Assembly: GCF_012489685.1 (NCBI RefSeq)
Contig: NC_080042.1
Span: 20,722,150 to 20,786,149 of the forward strand
DNA length: 64,000 nucleotides
Direction: 5' to 3'
Source of the DNA: Lotus japonicus
Taxonomy: Eukaryota; Streptophyta; Magnoliopsida; Fabales; Fabaceae
Positions within the stretch are counted from its first letter, which is position 1. Every line of letters starts with the position of its first letter. A program made the position numbers and the translations under genes. Below, piece by piece: positions 42,725-53,743 of this stretch. Below the pieces are notes generated by a model. The model had not been told where the DNA came from. It made no database searches and worked only from the letters and a program-made list of their open reading frames with translations.

Positions 42725-43134
42725 GAAAATGAAATGTATATTATTAATAGAAGCGCTTGAGTCAATAGCAACTCAAGGCGAGAACCAAATACAATCTAAA
42801 CTGAACTCGAACGACCTATGAACAAGCTGGCCAATTAAAAAATAATCCTACCACCATCCCACAGAATGGCATAAACGAAATCCCAAGATAGAGCCTCATT
42901 AAAACCTTGCTAGGCAAAACCCAGTGGGAAAATCCTAGCAAGGAAAAAGAGTACTACAATCTTGAGATAGCCAGTCTGTATCTGAGTTCAATGATATTAC
43001 ATTCTTAAGCTCAATGCATTAAATCAATCACCAAAACCAACAACAGCATGAACCTTATTAATCACCAAAACCAGCAACAACATCTATAAAAACCTTCCAT
43101 ATTCGCACCAGCAGTAACTATCAGTAGCTGTTTT
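42725..43134 (-). other. 3' region of the nested LINE
   Basis: Non-coding. Contains 'ttgctaggcaaaacccagtggg' at about 42907-42928, a phrase often seen near the ends of plant retroelements. Its relation to the LINE 3' UTR is inferred from position only. Confidence 0.4.
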
Positions 43135-43650
43135 ATTTTAACGGCAACAACATGTGGATTATGACAGCAACAACAACATATTTCTTTTCACAGCAACATC
43201 AAGCATCTACACCAACACTCAATAACAGCTTCAGCAAAACAGCAAACACAGGCACAACAACATCCATAACATACCACATAGCTCTTATTAACCAGCAACA
43301 GCTACTGTCGGAATCATCCATTTTTCGCACCAACAGCATACAGCAACAACACATTTATTTTAACAGCAACAACACTTTCATTTTGACAGCAGCATCACAT
43401 TTTTTGTGACAGATAACAACAACAACATAACTCAATAACAACTTCAACAACAGCATAATAGCACAACAGCAACACAGCCAACAACAACAACAACAACATC
43501 ATAGAGCTCTGTTTTTACATAACAGCAACAGCAACAGGCGACAGCAACAAAAAAAGACCCGCCTCAGCAACAGTAAACGTCCACAACAGTAACAGCAGCA
43601 ACTATGCAACAGCAGCATTCGCCCACAGCCTTCACCAAGGCCACCACAAC
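43135..43650. repeat. CAACAG/CAACAA-rich low-complexity tract
   Basis: About 500 bp of irregular CAACAA, CAGCAA and CAACATC words. It occupies the place where ORF2 endonuclease and RT should be on the minus strand. Open frames within it (for example 43152-43409) are composition artefacts. Confidence 0.7.
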
Positions 43651-43893
43651 TTAACAGACACCATCTGCTACCTGTAAAGAGTTCTCCCACCACAGACACA
43701 TGAGGCCCCCCGCTGCACCCTCAGAATGAACCTCCACATGACGCATTTGCATACCTTGTGTCCATGACTCTACCGTACGCTGTCGCTGCTCAGTTAACTT
43801 TGTTTCCTGTAATAACAAAAGTTCCGGCTTCCCTCTTCGTTGACCCTGCCAACCCCCGTACGTTCCATGTAAACCACGGACCTGGCATATCAA
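43651..43893 (-). pseudogene. LINE ORF2 start: endonuclease N-terminus
   Basis: On the minus strand, overlapping the ORF1 stop by a few bases, a frame reads VRGLHGTYGG, then ELLLLQETKLTEQ and GAAGGLMCLWW. These are the first motifs of the apurinic-type endonuclease of plant L1 ORF2. It stops after about 80 codons; catalytic segments further on and the RT are missing. Confidence 0.75.
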
Positions 43894-45604
43894 TTAAGGT
43901 GTGGATGATTTTGTCGGATTTGTGCTTCCAAGCCTCTAATCATCAAAGCTTCCGACCCTCGTGCTTTCAGACCCAATTGTTTTCCAACTAGCCAAGTTCG
44001 TTGTGCGCGAGTCGTCACTCCGTCTTCTCCTGGAACTGGTTCCAAGAATTCAATAGGCAGTGGTTTAGGCTTATTTTTACTCCCCTTTGGGCGCCCCCTC
44101 TGAGAGCTTTTTTGTGATGAGTTTGTTTGTGGTGAAACTATAACAGAAGTGGATTTCTGGACAGGAGTTTCGACATGCTTAGTTGGGGACAAAATTTGCT
44201 TATGAACCTCCTCTTGTTTACCTTGATCGTGCTTTGGAGTCACTTGCACGGATGTGGAGATGAGTTTCCTCACAATCTGATTTGGAGTTGTGTGAACGAA
44301 AACCTCTGTTTTTTCAGTTGCACATACAGCTTCCCCAAACTCGTTTTTGATTTTTTCCTTGTTAGCCAAACACGTCTGTTCTTGGAAGCTCAAAAACACG
44401 TTTTGTGCTGCTTTGTTTCCTGGCAAACACGTCCCTTGTGTTTGTTGTTGAGGAGAGAAACGTGGGCCCCAGTTCAAAGCATTTGAATGCCTAAAATAAT
44501 CTGTTTTTAAAACCAAATCCTTGGAATTAAATGAGTACCCTGTAACCGGATATTGTTTTGAATCATCTAGGGCTGGATTTTGAATTTCTTTATTCAAAAT
44601 TTGTTTTCCATTATCAGAAATCTGATTCCCTTTTAAATTCTTCCTCCATTCCTCAATGTCATTCAACGTATAACCAGCATCAAATAGGTCCTGTAACTGC
44701 TCCCTTGAATTAATTCCAGAATTTATGGCTACCGTTTGAGAATTCAAAAATCCTGCATCTGATTGTTCTCTCGCCGGCGGCTCCGTCTGCGGATCCATCT
44801 CCTCCGTGTTCTGTTTCAGGCCACCGTCCAGCCCCTGCACAACCGCTTCAACTTCAAGAACAGCAAGGCCTTCCAATCTATCGTCCCGATACACTTCATC
44901 TTCCTCATCGGAAACAACATCTATGGCGGGCTGAAAACCTTTTTCCTTAGCGTCGTCCATGATTATACCAAAACCATCGTTCATATCATCATCATCAGAA
45001 TCGTCTTCCTCTGACACATATTCCTTCCATGGCGTAGTTGGCATATTTTCAACACACCCGTAATCATAAGTAACATAATCCTTCTCAACTAAAATAATAC
45101 AGGAACACTACTAGAAATGTGTTAATTACCTGCGCATTTTTTGGCAATATTTTTTCGCAGGTATTTCCTGCGAATTTTTCTGCGCTTTCAACATATTTTT
45201 TGAAGAAATATTCACAGGTAATTGAAAAGCTTATTGCAAAATTACCTACGGACAGATATTCGTAGCTAAATCTGAATGTTTGCTGCGAATGTTTTTGCGA
45301 AAATATTTTTATGAAAAATTTCGCTAAAAATTTCGCAGCAAATTGGAAATTTTATAGGGATTTTTCTGCGGAAAATGCGCAGGAAAAATGGTAAAAAATT
45401 GAAGTATTTTAAAATCTAAGCAATTTTCGCAGGAAACTATATATTATATATTAAAAGTATTAAATAATAATAATATATTAAAAGTGAACTCAAACTCTCC
45501 TCATTTCTCATTCAATCTCGCTATCCGATCTCAACCATGGCTTCTCTCCTCAACTCTTCTCTGCTGCTCTCGCTCGCGTCCTAGGGTTCCTCCTTCCGAC
45601 TCCT

Positions 45605-45815
45605 CCTTCGCCGTCGTCACTCACGACGCCTTCAACACCTTCTTCAGCGAAACCGGTTCCGGCAAGCACGTCCCACGCGCCGTCTTCGTCGATCTTGAAC
45701 CCACCGTCATCAACGAAGTCTGTGCCGGCACCTACCGCCAACTCTTCCACCCCGAACAACTCATCTCCGGCAAGGAAGACGCCGCCAACAACTTTTCCGG
45801 AGGACACTACACCGG
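45605..45815 (+). pseudogene. Alpha-tubulin exon fragment captured by the CACTA element
   Basis: Encodes [20 protein letters not shown], then [12 protein letters not shown] and [20 protein letters not shown], ending [10 protein letters not shown] before a GTAACG donor. This matches roughly residues 45-110 of plant alpha-tubulin with several substitutions (for example INEVCAG for the usual IDEVRTG). The preceding sequence to 45484 is open but not tubulin. GC-rich codon use contrasts with the AT-rich surroundings. Confidence 0.9.
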
Positions 45816-45848
45816 TAACGCACATACTCAACCAGATCGCGCGTGCCA

Positions 45849-45952
45849 TTTGTGATTTGCGATTTGTGATTTTCGTTTTGTGATTTTCGATTTGTGATTT
45901 GTGATTTGTGATTTGTGATTTGGGATTTGTGATTTTCGATTTGTGATTTTCC
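45849..45952 (+). repeat. GTGATTT heptanucleotide minisatellite
   Basis: About 14 imperfect 7-bp units (TGATTTG/TGATTTC) just after the tubulin fragment, inside the CACTA element. Confidence 0.9.
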
Positions 45953-45999
45953 ATCTCGCGATTGAACATTCTCTGGCCATGCACTCTTTCTTATTTCGG

Positions 46000-47850
46000 A
46001 TCCAGTGTCGCTAGAGCTGTCATTCACTGCATCTGTACTCTACCCTCGCCATGATGTAGGGTTTATTTCTGTTTTGTGCTGCATTAAGGTCCACCAATAA
46101 TGCCTAAACCATGGAATTTTTCTTTTTATCGCATTGTATGTTCTGTAATTTAGATTAAGCAACTCTAGATTTTTTTGCTAGTTTTTCTTTGATCCTGATT
46201 TTGAGTTTTGTTTCTATTTGGATTCACAGATTAAGAAGAGATTCTTAGGAGTTGGAACCCTAATAGTGGTAAATACCTGAAATGTATGTCTTAATTTTTG
46301 TTATGATTTGTAAATATGATACAGATTTTTAATTAGTTTCCAAGCTCTCATGTGCTACTTGTCTATCTGTGTTTCAAACAGATGTTGTTAGGATGAATTG
46401 TATGTGATACTGCTGCTACATGTGATATTGTATGTTGGACTTGATGCCTTCTACATTATTAGTATGTTGGACTTGATGCCTTCTACATTATGAGTTGTAA
46501 ATTCTTAAATAATTAGTTGATTTCCATGTGGTTTGAATGTATATGAAAACTGTACTAAGAATCTGTGATTGCTTCCACTGGGTGATATATTTGGGAAAGG
46601 TTTTACCTTACAGAGTTCTTCCTAACTGAGTTTGAAGCTTAATGAGTATTGAACTTTAAAATCTACAGAGAGCTCTTGGATATATAGTACTATGCTGAAA
46701 TTGAAGCTTAGGTATAAAGACATGGGAGGTAATTGTTGGGTTAACTTTCCCTCTTTCATTCTTTTTGGTACAACCCCATACATTATTATGTCAATATTTT
46801 GCTTGTGTCAATGGTTACATTGAGTAAGCTTACATGTACTATACTTTTATTCTTCAGGAACATTGGTGGGGTTGTATGTTCTGAGAATTTTGTTGCTTAA
46901 TTGGTGGTCTACTTAGAGAGAGTGTTTTGAATGGTAGTCTCAGTTTTGAGGGGCACTATAAAGGTGGGTTCTTCATTTAGGGAAATCACCAAGGTAATTA
47001 CTGTATTATTTTATGATTCCAGGATTCATACTTCTGATTTGCTATTAATTTCTTCTATCCTCTTTTTCTTTCCTTATTCCTGTGTTTTGTGAACAGCTGC
47101 TCATCACTAAACCTAAGGTTCTCACCTAAGAAAGATCCAGAGTGGCTAAAGGACGCAAGGGAATAAGAGGTAAAGATTGACACTCACATTTAAAAGAACT
47201 CAATGTCTCAATGTATGCATGCAGAGATGTTAGAATAGTGAGTTAGCATAATTGTTACTAAGTCACTTAGTTATGTTTGATATAGTTACTAACTAAATGT
47301 AAGTATGCAGACTGTATATAATAGCTGCGCCTTGTATTACAGATCTAAGAGAAACACACTAATCATTTTCCTCTCAGAATTCTTAGACTGTGATAACAGT
47401 TTCCTTTTTTCTTTTTATTTGTTTCCTAACAGAACCCGTGGGATCTCTTTGGGCCAAAAGAGTCACATGTAACTTCAATTATCTTTTAGTGAATACATGG
47501 AACATCTCAAGCTCTTCATTGATAAGAAGTGAGTGGTTTTTTAGTTACTCTAGCTCTTTTGATTAGTTTCATGTTAACTGCACTTGGAATACTGCTGACT
47601 GGTGAGAGAATTAGCTCTGTTTTGTTGTTGTCTTTTTTATCAGTTATGGTATTTTGTCCACTCCTATCTGCTTCAACTTAAAGTAAATAGGTCCAGTTTT
47701 GAATTAGCTCTAGCTTATGGTAGCTTTTTCAACTTAGGTGAGTATGTAGAAGAAGACTTGTAATTTTTCTATGATCATTTTCACTTTAGGGATTCTTACA
47801 CATTTCCACCTTACCCTGGGCTTTCTGAGTTTAATGTTGTATTTTGTGGT
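46000..47850. other. CACTA interior, unassigned
   Basis: AT-rich, intron-like. A 27-bp phrase (ATGTTGGACTTGATGCCTTC plus flank) is tandemly duplicated at 46432-46489. No coding exon can be supported. Confidence 0.35.
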
Positions 47851-47856
47851 TGAAAG

Positions 47857-48029
47857 GTTCTTAATGGAAAGAGAAAGCAGAGTCTGGAAGTGGAACTTCA
47901 GCTGTGCTACAAAGCTCAGTCCCGAGTATCTTAGCAGCTAGTTGTTGAAACAGCTGGATCCAGAGCTTTGAAAGCTTTGATTCAAGCGAAAGAAACTGCA
48001 GTGGTTGATCTATAAAAGGAGTTGACAGA
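47857..48029 (+). other. Coiled-coil exon-like fragment in the CACTA element
   Basis: Between an acceptor-like AG and a GTAAG-type donor, the plus strand reads SLEVELQLCYKAQSRVS, a stop, then QLVVETAGSRALKALIQAKE and, after another stop, KELTE. The pattern looks like a decayed exon of a coiled-coil protein gene. Family unknown. Likely a second captured gene piece. Confidence 0.35.
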
Positions 48030-48348
48030 AGTAAGATTGCTTACTATTCCCTTTTATGTTTTTTCTTATCTTTTGTGCCTTTCTCTTCATGGGTCAGTGT
48101 ATTCTAATTAGTTTGTTGCATGTTTTGTTATAGCTTTGTCACGTCTAAATCAAATATTTTCTTTTCTTTTACTTTTAATTTTAGTCCCCCTTGTAGTGAT
48201 GTGGTGTCCCTACATATCCCTTTGAAGTTTGAAGTTAGATGATTTTGTTTTATCCTAATTTTGTTCCTCTGCTGCATATTAACAAGGAATCCATGTGCTT
48301 GATGATAAGTCTAGTGGAGCTTTCACTTGTTAATCACCTCAACATAGC

Positions 48349-48451
48349 CATGAAGATGAAGATGAAGATGAAGATGAAGATGAAGATGAAGATGAAGATG
48401 AAGTTGAAGATGAAGATGAAGATGAAGATGAAGATGAAGATGAAGATGAAG
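48349..48451 (+). repeat. (ATGAAG)n microsatellite
   Basis: About 17 hexamer units with a single interruption (GTTGAA). The Met-Lys repeat frame it creates is not a protein gene. Confidence 0.95.
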
Positions 48452-50927
48452 AATTCTTATGATCATTATAACCTCATTTTAATATGTTACTCATTTTCTT
48501 TGCTTTTAAGTATTAGACATTTAGGCATTTAATTTTTATGACATTTAATATTTTGCTTTGCTTTTAAGTCTTAAATACTACCCCATTTATATGTACCCTA
48601 TTTTTCCCCACTTGTTTGCTTATGTTTCAATTTTAAAATATTCTCTATTGAATAGATTTGCATGCATTTAAGAAATTGTCTCTATGAATTCCTTGTGAAT
48701 ATAGGAAATCATTAGTAAAAAGGATCTCAACGCAAAATCTAGCTTACCCAAAAAATTTCAATGCAAAATCTGGGCTATAAATAAAATGTTACCTCTAAAA
48801 ACTTTCCTGCGAATTTACTAGGGAAAATGTTCTTACCTGCGAATTTTTTTTGCCATTTCCTGCGACTTTTGTGGCGCATTTTGAAGTGAAAATCGCAGAA
48901 AATGTCGCAGGAAATTTCCTGCGACTTTTGCAGCGCATTTTGAAGTGAAAATCGCAGAAAATGTCGAAGGAATTTCCTGCGATTTCAGGAAATCGCAGCA
49001 AGCATTATCCACGAAGGTATTAGCTGGGTATTTGAAATTCGCAAAATTTTTCGCAGGAAACGTGTTTCCTGCGAATTTTGGAGCTAAATTCGCAGGAAAA
49101 TGCGCAGGAAATGAGCGAATTTCTAGTAGTGGAAGTACCATCGACATCAACAGACATTGTGAGACTTTGAACCAGCGGGTGATGCATTCTAACTAGTACT
49201 CGGGCATAATCAACTCGATGCCTCGACAACGTTGCTGCATCCGACAACACATAATTTCCCATTATGTTTCCAACTGCAGTAAAAAAGTGTTCAATCCATA
49301 ATCCTAATGGTACTTGCCAGAGGCGAATCCAAACGAGATGTGCAACGCCAAAAGTAAGCGCAGTGCACGGTCTAATATCAGAGAGCTTTTGTTCCAAAAA
49401 AGTCCGGCATTCTGCAATTGTGTCCAGCATTTCTTCATTATTCTCAAATTCCAGAATCACCTCATTTGCTCCTAATGGAATAAGGTGAAAATTATACATC
49501 CCAATTCGACTCAACTCATCTTGCACAGTGTTGACAGACGTGAGGTCAAGGGTGCGTGCCTGAGCACATCTCCTGAACCAACCATCACCAGATTCTGGAT
49601 TCGTGAAACGCAGCGGGCCAAACACTGGCTGTTGAGATAATTCCCTTTGCTGTTATGTTACCTCATTTTCTTGTTTTTCTGCACCCTGGGTGTTCGTCTG
49701 TGGCTGTCCCTTTGGTCTCCAAACTTTTCCTTGAATTTCATACTTATAGCGTCCGGGCGACGACACCTTCGACATCCGAGAAGGCCGTTGTATTTTTGCT
49801 TTCTGAACCACAATAAAATTTCCTTCCAAGCGCAAGCCATGAAACATACGAATGGCTCTCCATGCCTCATCATCTCTCTGGAAACGAACAAATCCATATC
49901 GAAAGCGTCGCCCGTACTTGTTTCTCTGCTGTATAAAAACTTCACACAGATTCCCTGCTCTACCAAAGATTGACCTTAATTTCGCCCGCGTAATCCTCTC
50001 GCCTAGACAGTCAATGAACACTGAGAATGACTGCTGGCCTGATTTCTTCCTTTCAAATTTCTCATGTCTGCCCTCTGGTTGTGTTCGCCACTGCTGCTGC
50101 GTTTTCAATTTTGCATTAGCTACACCAGATCTTGATTATAGTTGAAAGCCAACATTACCATAGGTATCTCGATGCCATTGCTGCTCCTCTCTACGTGACC
50201 ACCACCGCCCCTGTTGCTGCGTGCTCAAAGGATTTACATCAGCTCTCCTTAATCCTGTCTGACGTTGAGGACCACCATAGCCATGGTTATCCCAATGCCG
50301 AGTTTGCTCCTCTTTATGTTGTTGCGTCCACCTGTTCTGAGATGGCACCGCCTGTAACACCCCATTTTTCGTTATTTGGTTATTTAGTATTTTATTTTAA
50401 TTATTATTATGCTATATGGTAATTTGATGAATTATGTGATTTTATTAGATAATTAAGTGATTATGTGATATATGGAGTGAGTAAATTATTTAAATTATAT
50501 ATGAGTGATATTTGTGATATAATTTAAATCTTATGTGATATAGTATAAGATTTAGATAAATAAGGTTGTTAGGTTTTTGTGTGAGTAATTGAGAGTGGGG
50601 CCCATTAGTATGACTATTTAAGGGATATGTGTGAATTAGAAAGAGAGAAATCAGAATTTGAGAATTGGAGAAGTTAGCAGAGGAGAAGAAAAGAAGCGTG
50701 AAAGAGAGAAAGGGAGAAAAGAGAAGAAAAACCTAGAATTTGATCTTCAAGAGGTAAGGGTTTGAATTTATCTTGTATAATTGTAAAATAACAGAGGTTG
50801 AGTTTAACATGAAGGAACCCCCATCTTCTTTGAAAATTCAGAACTGAGAGACTGTGTTGAGTGTTAACATGTGGTGAGCAAAATTGATTTTGAGCGAAAT
50901 TGAGGTTCTGGGGAAAATTGGGTTCTG

Positions 50928-51476
50928 TTCTGTTATGCCCGCGGATACCCTAACAGTCTGTGTTGTAGAGAGCATAACTCTCTCTACAGAATTCCAAATT
51001 GAGTGCAACCAATTTTGTATGAAAGCTAACTCATAGGGCTATGTTGGGTAATATTTTCATAATTTTTCGATTGCTGGTTCAATACCAGAATCATTTGCAA
51101 GTTCATTCTGTTTCTGCCCGCAGACACCCTAGCAGCCTGTGTTATAGAGAGCATAACTCTCGCTACAGAATTCCGAATTGAGTGAAACCAATTTTGTATG
51201 AAAGCTAACTCATAGGGCTATATTGGGTAATATTATCATAATTTTTAGATTGCTGGTTCAATACCAGAATTATCTGCAAGTTCACTCTGTTTCTGCTCGC
51301 AGAAACCCTAACAGCCTGTGCTGTAGAGACCATAACTCTCTCTACAGAATTCCAAATTGGGTGAAACCAATTTTATATGAAAGATAACGTATAAGGCTAT
51401 GTTTGGTAAAATTTTCATAATTTTTGGACTGCTCATTTAGTACCAGGATTATATGCAAGTTTGCTATGTTTCTGCT
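50928..51476. repeat. Threefold tandem repeat of about 180 bp within the solo LTR
   Basis: Units start near 50928, 51105 and 51284. Each has 'cataactctc(t/g)ctacagaatt', an 'accaattttgtatgaaagct' block and an 'ataccagaat' end. Units are about 85-90% alike by eye, so the expansion happened within the LTR. Confidence 0.85.
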
Positions 51477-52245
51477 TATTTCTGGGATTGATTCTGAAAC
51501 TGATTCTAGTAATTGATATGAGACATTTGATGATTTTGTGTTGCTATTTTGTCAGTGGAATAGTGAATGATTTGATAATTGTATTGAAGTGTTATTTTGT
51601 GCAATTTTGGTGTGATTTCCGTTATGGAATTTGGTGAGAATATATGTTATATATTTGGGGCTGGAGTGGTCTCAAATTGCATGTTTTAATTTATGAGTTT
51701 TTGCACGAAATACACTTCATTTAGTCAAGAGGCAACGTGTCGGTTTTCATCGGAAAACTGAGGTTTGTCCCAGAACTGGAGTGGTTCTGGAAGTCTGGCG
51801 TGGACTTCATTGGTGGTTAACTGTCTGGAGTGGACGCGGTGATACCGCTAAGGTTAACAATTGGTACCACATGCATACATTAGAGTCTCACACACTAAGT
51901 TTCACGATTTCAGTGGTTTTATGTGTTTGGTGATTTGTTGGTGAATTGTTTTGCTGTTGTGGTAAAGTCGAATTATTATTCTTCTTTAAGCTTATAATTT
52001 TTCGAAACATTAATAAGAATTGTGAAACTGTCTTGAGAGAAAATATTATAATTACTCAGATTTTAAAGACAATGAGAAGAGTTTATAAAGCAGGATCTGA
52101 ATTGTTTACTTGCTCTTTGTTATGCTATATTTTATACAATGTAAGTTCTTACCCTTCTGTTGGAATGATGTTCTATGCGACATCGCTCAGGTACTGGAGG
52201 TAGAGATGTGGCTCATGAGGAGTAGCTTCGGAGAGTCTTAGTTTA

Positions 52246-52275
52246 TGTTATTATTATTATTATTATTATTATAAT
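52246..52275. repeat. (TTA)n microsatellite
   Basis: About nine TTA units followed by ATAATAA, inside the solo LTR. Confidence 0.9.
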
Positions 52276-52810
52276 AAAATAAGTGTCTTGCTCTGTAATG
52301 TAACACTTGGTAGATATTTATGTTACTTTTACACTTCTGTTGAGAGGATTTTATAACATCTCCTTATGGAAGTTGTTGAATAATTTTCTAAATGATGGCG
52401 ATGTCGTTCTGTACATGGCCGAAGTGCCTATGAAATTCAGTTTTGAGTATGATGAATTTTATTGGAATATTATGGAAGATAAACCTATTTAGATAAGTGA
52501 TTTTATGCATCTTAGGATTATCTGACTTGTTTAGAAATTTTATTGGCAGGAATAATTCATTCTTTGGAAAGCATATGAACTTCTAAATTTTCAAACACAA
52601 TCAGTGTTAATTTTAATGAGTTTTCGTGAAGAAGTGTAATACTCCCTTGATATGTTTTTAAACTCTGATAAGCGTTTATAAATAAAACTATGGGAAAAAG
52701 GGGGTGTTACACCGCCGCTCCTCGCCATGGCTGAAAACGCTGTGGTGGAGGTCCCTTCCCAGTGCTTCTCTCTCTAAACATCTCTTTTGTGCCAGCAGCA
52801 ATACATACAT

Positions 52811-53254
52811 ATATAATATAATAATAAATTTTTAAGTGTTATTTTATAATTTAGTATTTTGGTGTAGAATACGATAATTATAGTAAATTTTAATATAAAA
52901 TGTATTGTATTAATAATTTTTTGACAGATACAATAAATGATAATTATAATTTTTTTTGAACTTTATATTAATTTTAAAAATTATTTTTAAAACACCTTTG
53001 AATATTAATATATTTTAAATGTGATATATAAATTATTTATAAACTTTATATGTTGAGGGTAAAACAGTAATTATTCATCATACTCCTTTTCTTTCCTTTC
53101 ACTTTTTCTTTCACATTCTCTCATACCAAACAATCTAAAAAATCATCTCACTTTCCATTCTCTTTCTTTCCTCTCTCTTTCTTTCCTTCCACTTTTCTTT
53201 CCCCTCATTTTCTTTCCCAACCAAACACAGCAATTGTGTTAGTCTTTACTTTAA
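52811..53254. other. AT-rich flank right of the LINE
   Basis: Very AT-rich, then CT-rich (tttctttcctc words at 53085-53215). No gene. Confidence 0.4.
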
Positions 53255-53325
53255 TTATTGTACTGTTGAACAGTCTTCAATTTAATAGTCAAACCAGATT
53301 TTTGGCTTTGGTCCATTGTAACTTC
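53255..53325 (+). repeat. 71-bp direct repeat, right copy
   Basis: Matches 42375-42445 with one mismatch (T for G). Not preceded by poly(A). Confidence 0.85.
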
Positions 53326-53698
53326 GGTGAATGTTATGGTGGGTTAGTGACCTAGGTGGTGTTGGCGCACGAGCTATTTAGGACCACAAAAAATTAGCAA
53401 ATAAAAAATCTAAATATATATTCATGGGCATTAAAAAATGAGTGGCTGTAAATAAATTAGGGTAAGTTTCTATTTTATCCCTCCTCCCATTTTACCATTA
53501 TATCCTTCAGTATATTTTATTTTTTTGCATCATTACCATTATACCCTTTCACTGCATCTCTCCCTCTCTCGCCGGCGCCGACCACTCCGCCGTGGGTTCT
53601 GCTTCTTCTCTCGCTTAACTCGCTCGCTTCCTCTCTGGCGGACGCTCCCCCTTTTGCCTCCCTCGTTCACACCCGCTCTTAACTCGCAAGGGCGGTGA

Positions 53699-53743
53699 AT
53701 GGTTTCTCAGAGGGAAAATGATCCAGTAGAGCCTGAGATTAAG
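53699..53743 (+). CDS. Possible first exon of an unidentified gene
   Basis: An ATG at 53699 after a C/T-rich, GC-richer leader opens 15 codons (MVSQRENDPVEPEIK) ending exactly at a GTATTG donor. The leader and exon look like a true plant gene start. I cannot find convincing following exons in 53.8-56.3 kb, so it may be a gene remnant. Confidence 0.3.

Larger units (their letters stand above)
45106..49131. mobile_element. Non-autonomous CACTA transposon
   Basis: 4,026 bp with terminal CACTACTAGAAAT / ATTTCTAGTAGTG and a 3-bp duplication GAA (45103-45105, 49132-49134), diagnostic of CACTA/En-Spm elements. Subterminal regions (45120-45430 and 48800-49120) are packed with CCTGCGAATTT/CGCAGGAAA words in both orientations, the usual transposase-binding architecture. 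No transposase was recognised. The interior carries an alpha-tubulin fragment, a coiled-coil exon-like piece and simple repeats. It sits inside LINE ORF1. Confidence 0.93.
50353..52711. mobile_element. Solo LTR, 2.36 kb
   Basis: Begins TGTAACACCCC and ends GGGGGTGTTACA, with a 5-bp duplication CCGCC (50348-50352, 52712-52716). No internal coding region, PBS or polypurine tract, so it is read as a solo LTR left by recombination between two LTRs. Ends of this type are common in long-LTR plant gypsy elements. It contains a threefold tandem repeat at 50928-51476. It interrupts LINE ORF1 near its N-terminus. Confidence 0.8.
43890..52781 (-). pseudogene. LINE ORF1 (RRM protein) split by two transposons
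   Basis: Minus-strand ORF1 from ATG at 52781 to TGA at 43890-43892. Pieces: 52781-52717, 50352-49132 and 45105-43890, with one duplication counted at each junction. Excluding the insertions, the length is 2,499 bases, exactly 833 codons, and the frame is continuous across both junctions. Domains in order: a Gln/Arg-rich N-terminus, an RRM (RNP2 VFIDCL; RNP1 RRFRYGFVRF, 50060-49800), a DUF4283-like part (TLDLTSVNTVQDELSRIGMY to WIRLWQVPLGLWIEHFF), an acidic stretch just after the CACTA junction (SEEDDSDDDDMNDG), and a basic SQRGRPKGSKNK segment. Two in-frame TAA stops (50136-50138 and 49653-49655) further disable it. ORF1 of this type binds LINE RNA. Confidence 0.85.
42704..52810 (-). mobile_element. 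LINE (L1-like) carrying nested CACTA and solo LTR
   Basis: Flanked by a perfect 15-bp duplication CAGCAATACATACAT (42704-42718 and 52796-52810). On the minus strand it runs from 52795 to 42719 and ends in a short A-run (T-run at 42719-42724 on plus). Removing the CACTA (45106-49131) and solo LTR (50353-52711), each with one duplication, leaves about 3.7 kb: a short 5' leader, ORF1, the start of ORF2, and a 3' part with no RT. It is therefore internally deleted for most of ORF2. No intact LINE protein remains. Confidence 0.85.

Noticed and set aside
43152..43409. Gln/Asn/Thr-rich open frame
   Set aside because: Composition artefact of the CAACAA/CAGCAA tract; no start context, no domain.
48239..48532. 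Open frame with a long Met-Lys repeat
   Set aside because: It is only the (ATGAAG)n microsatellite read in one frame, inside the CACTA element.
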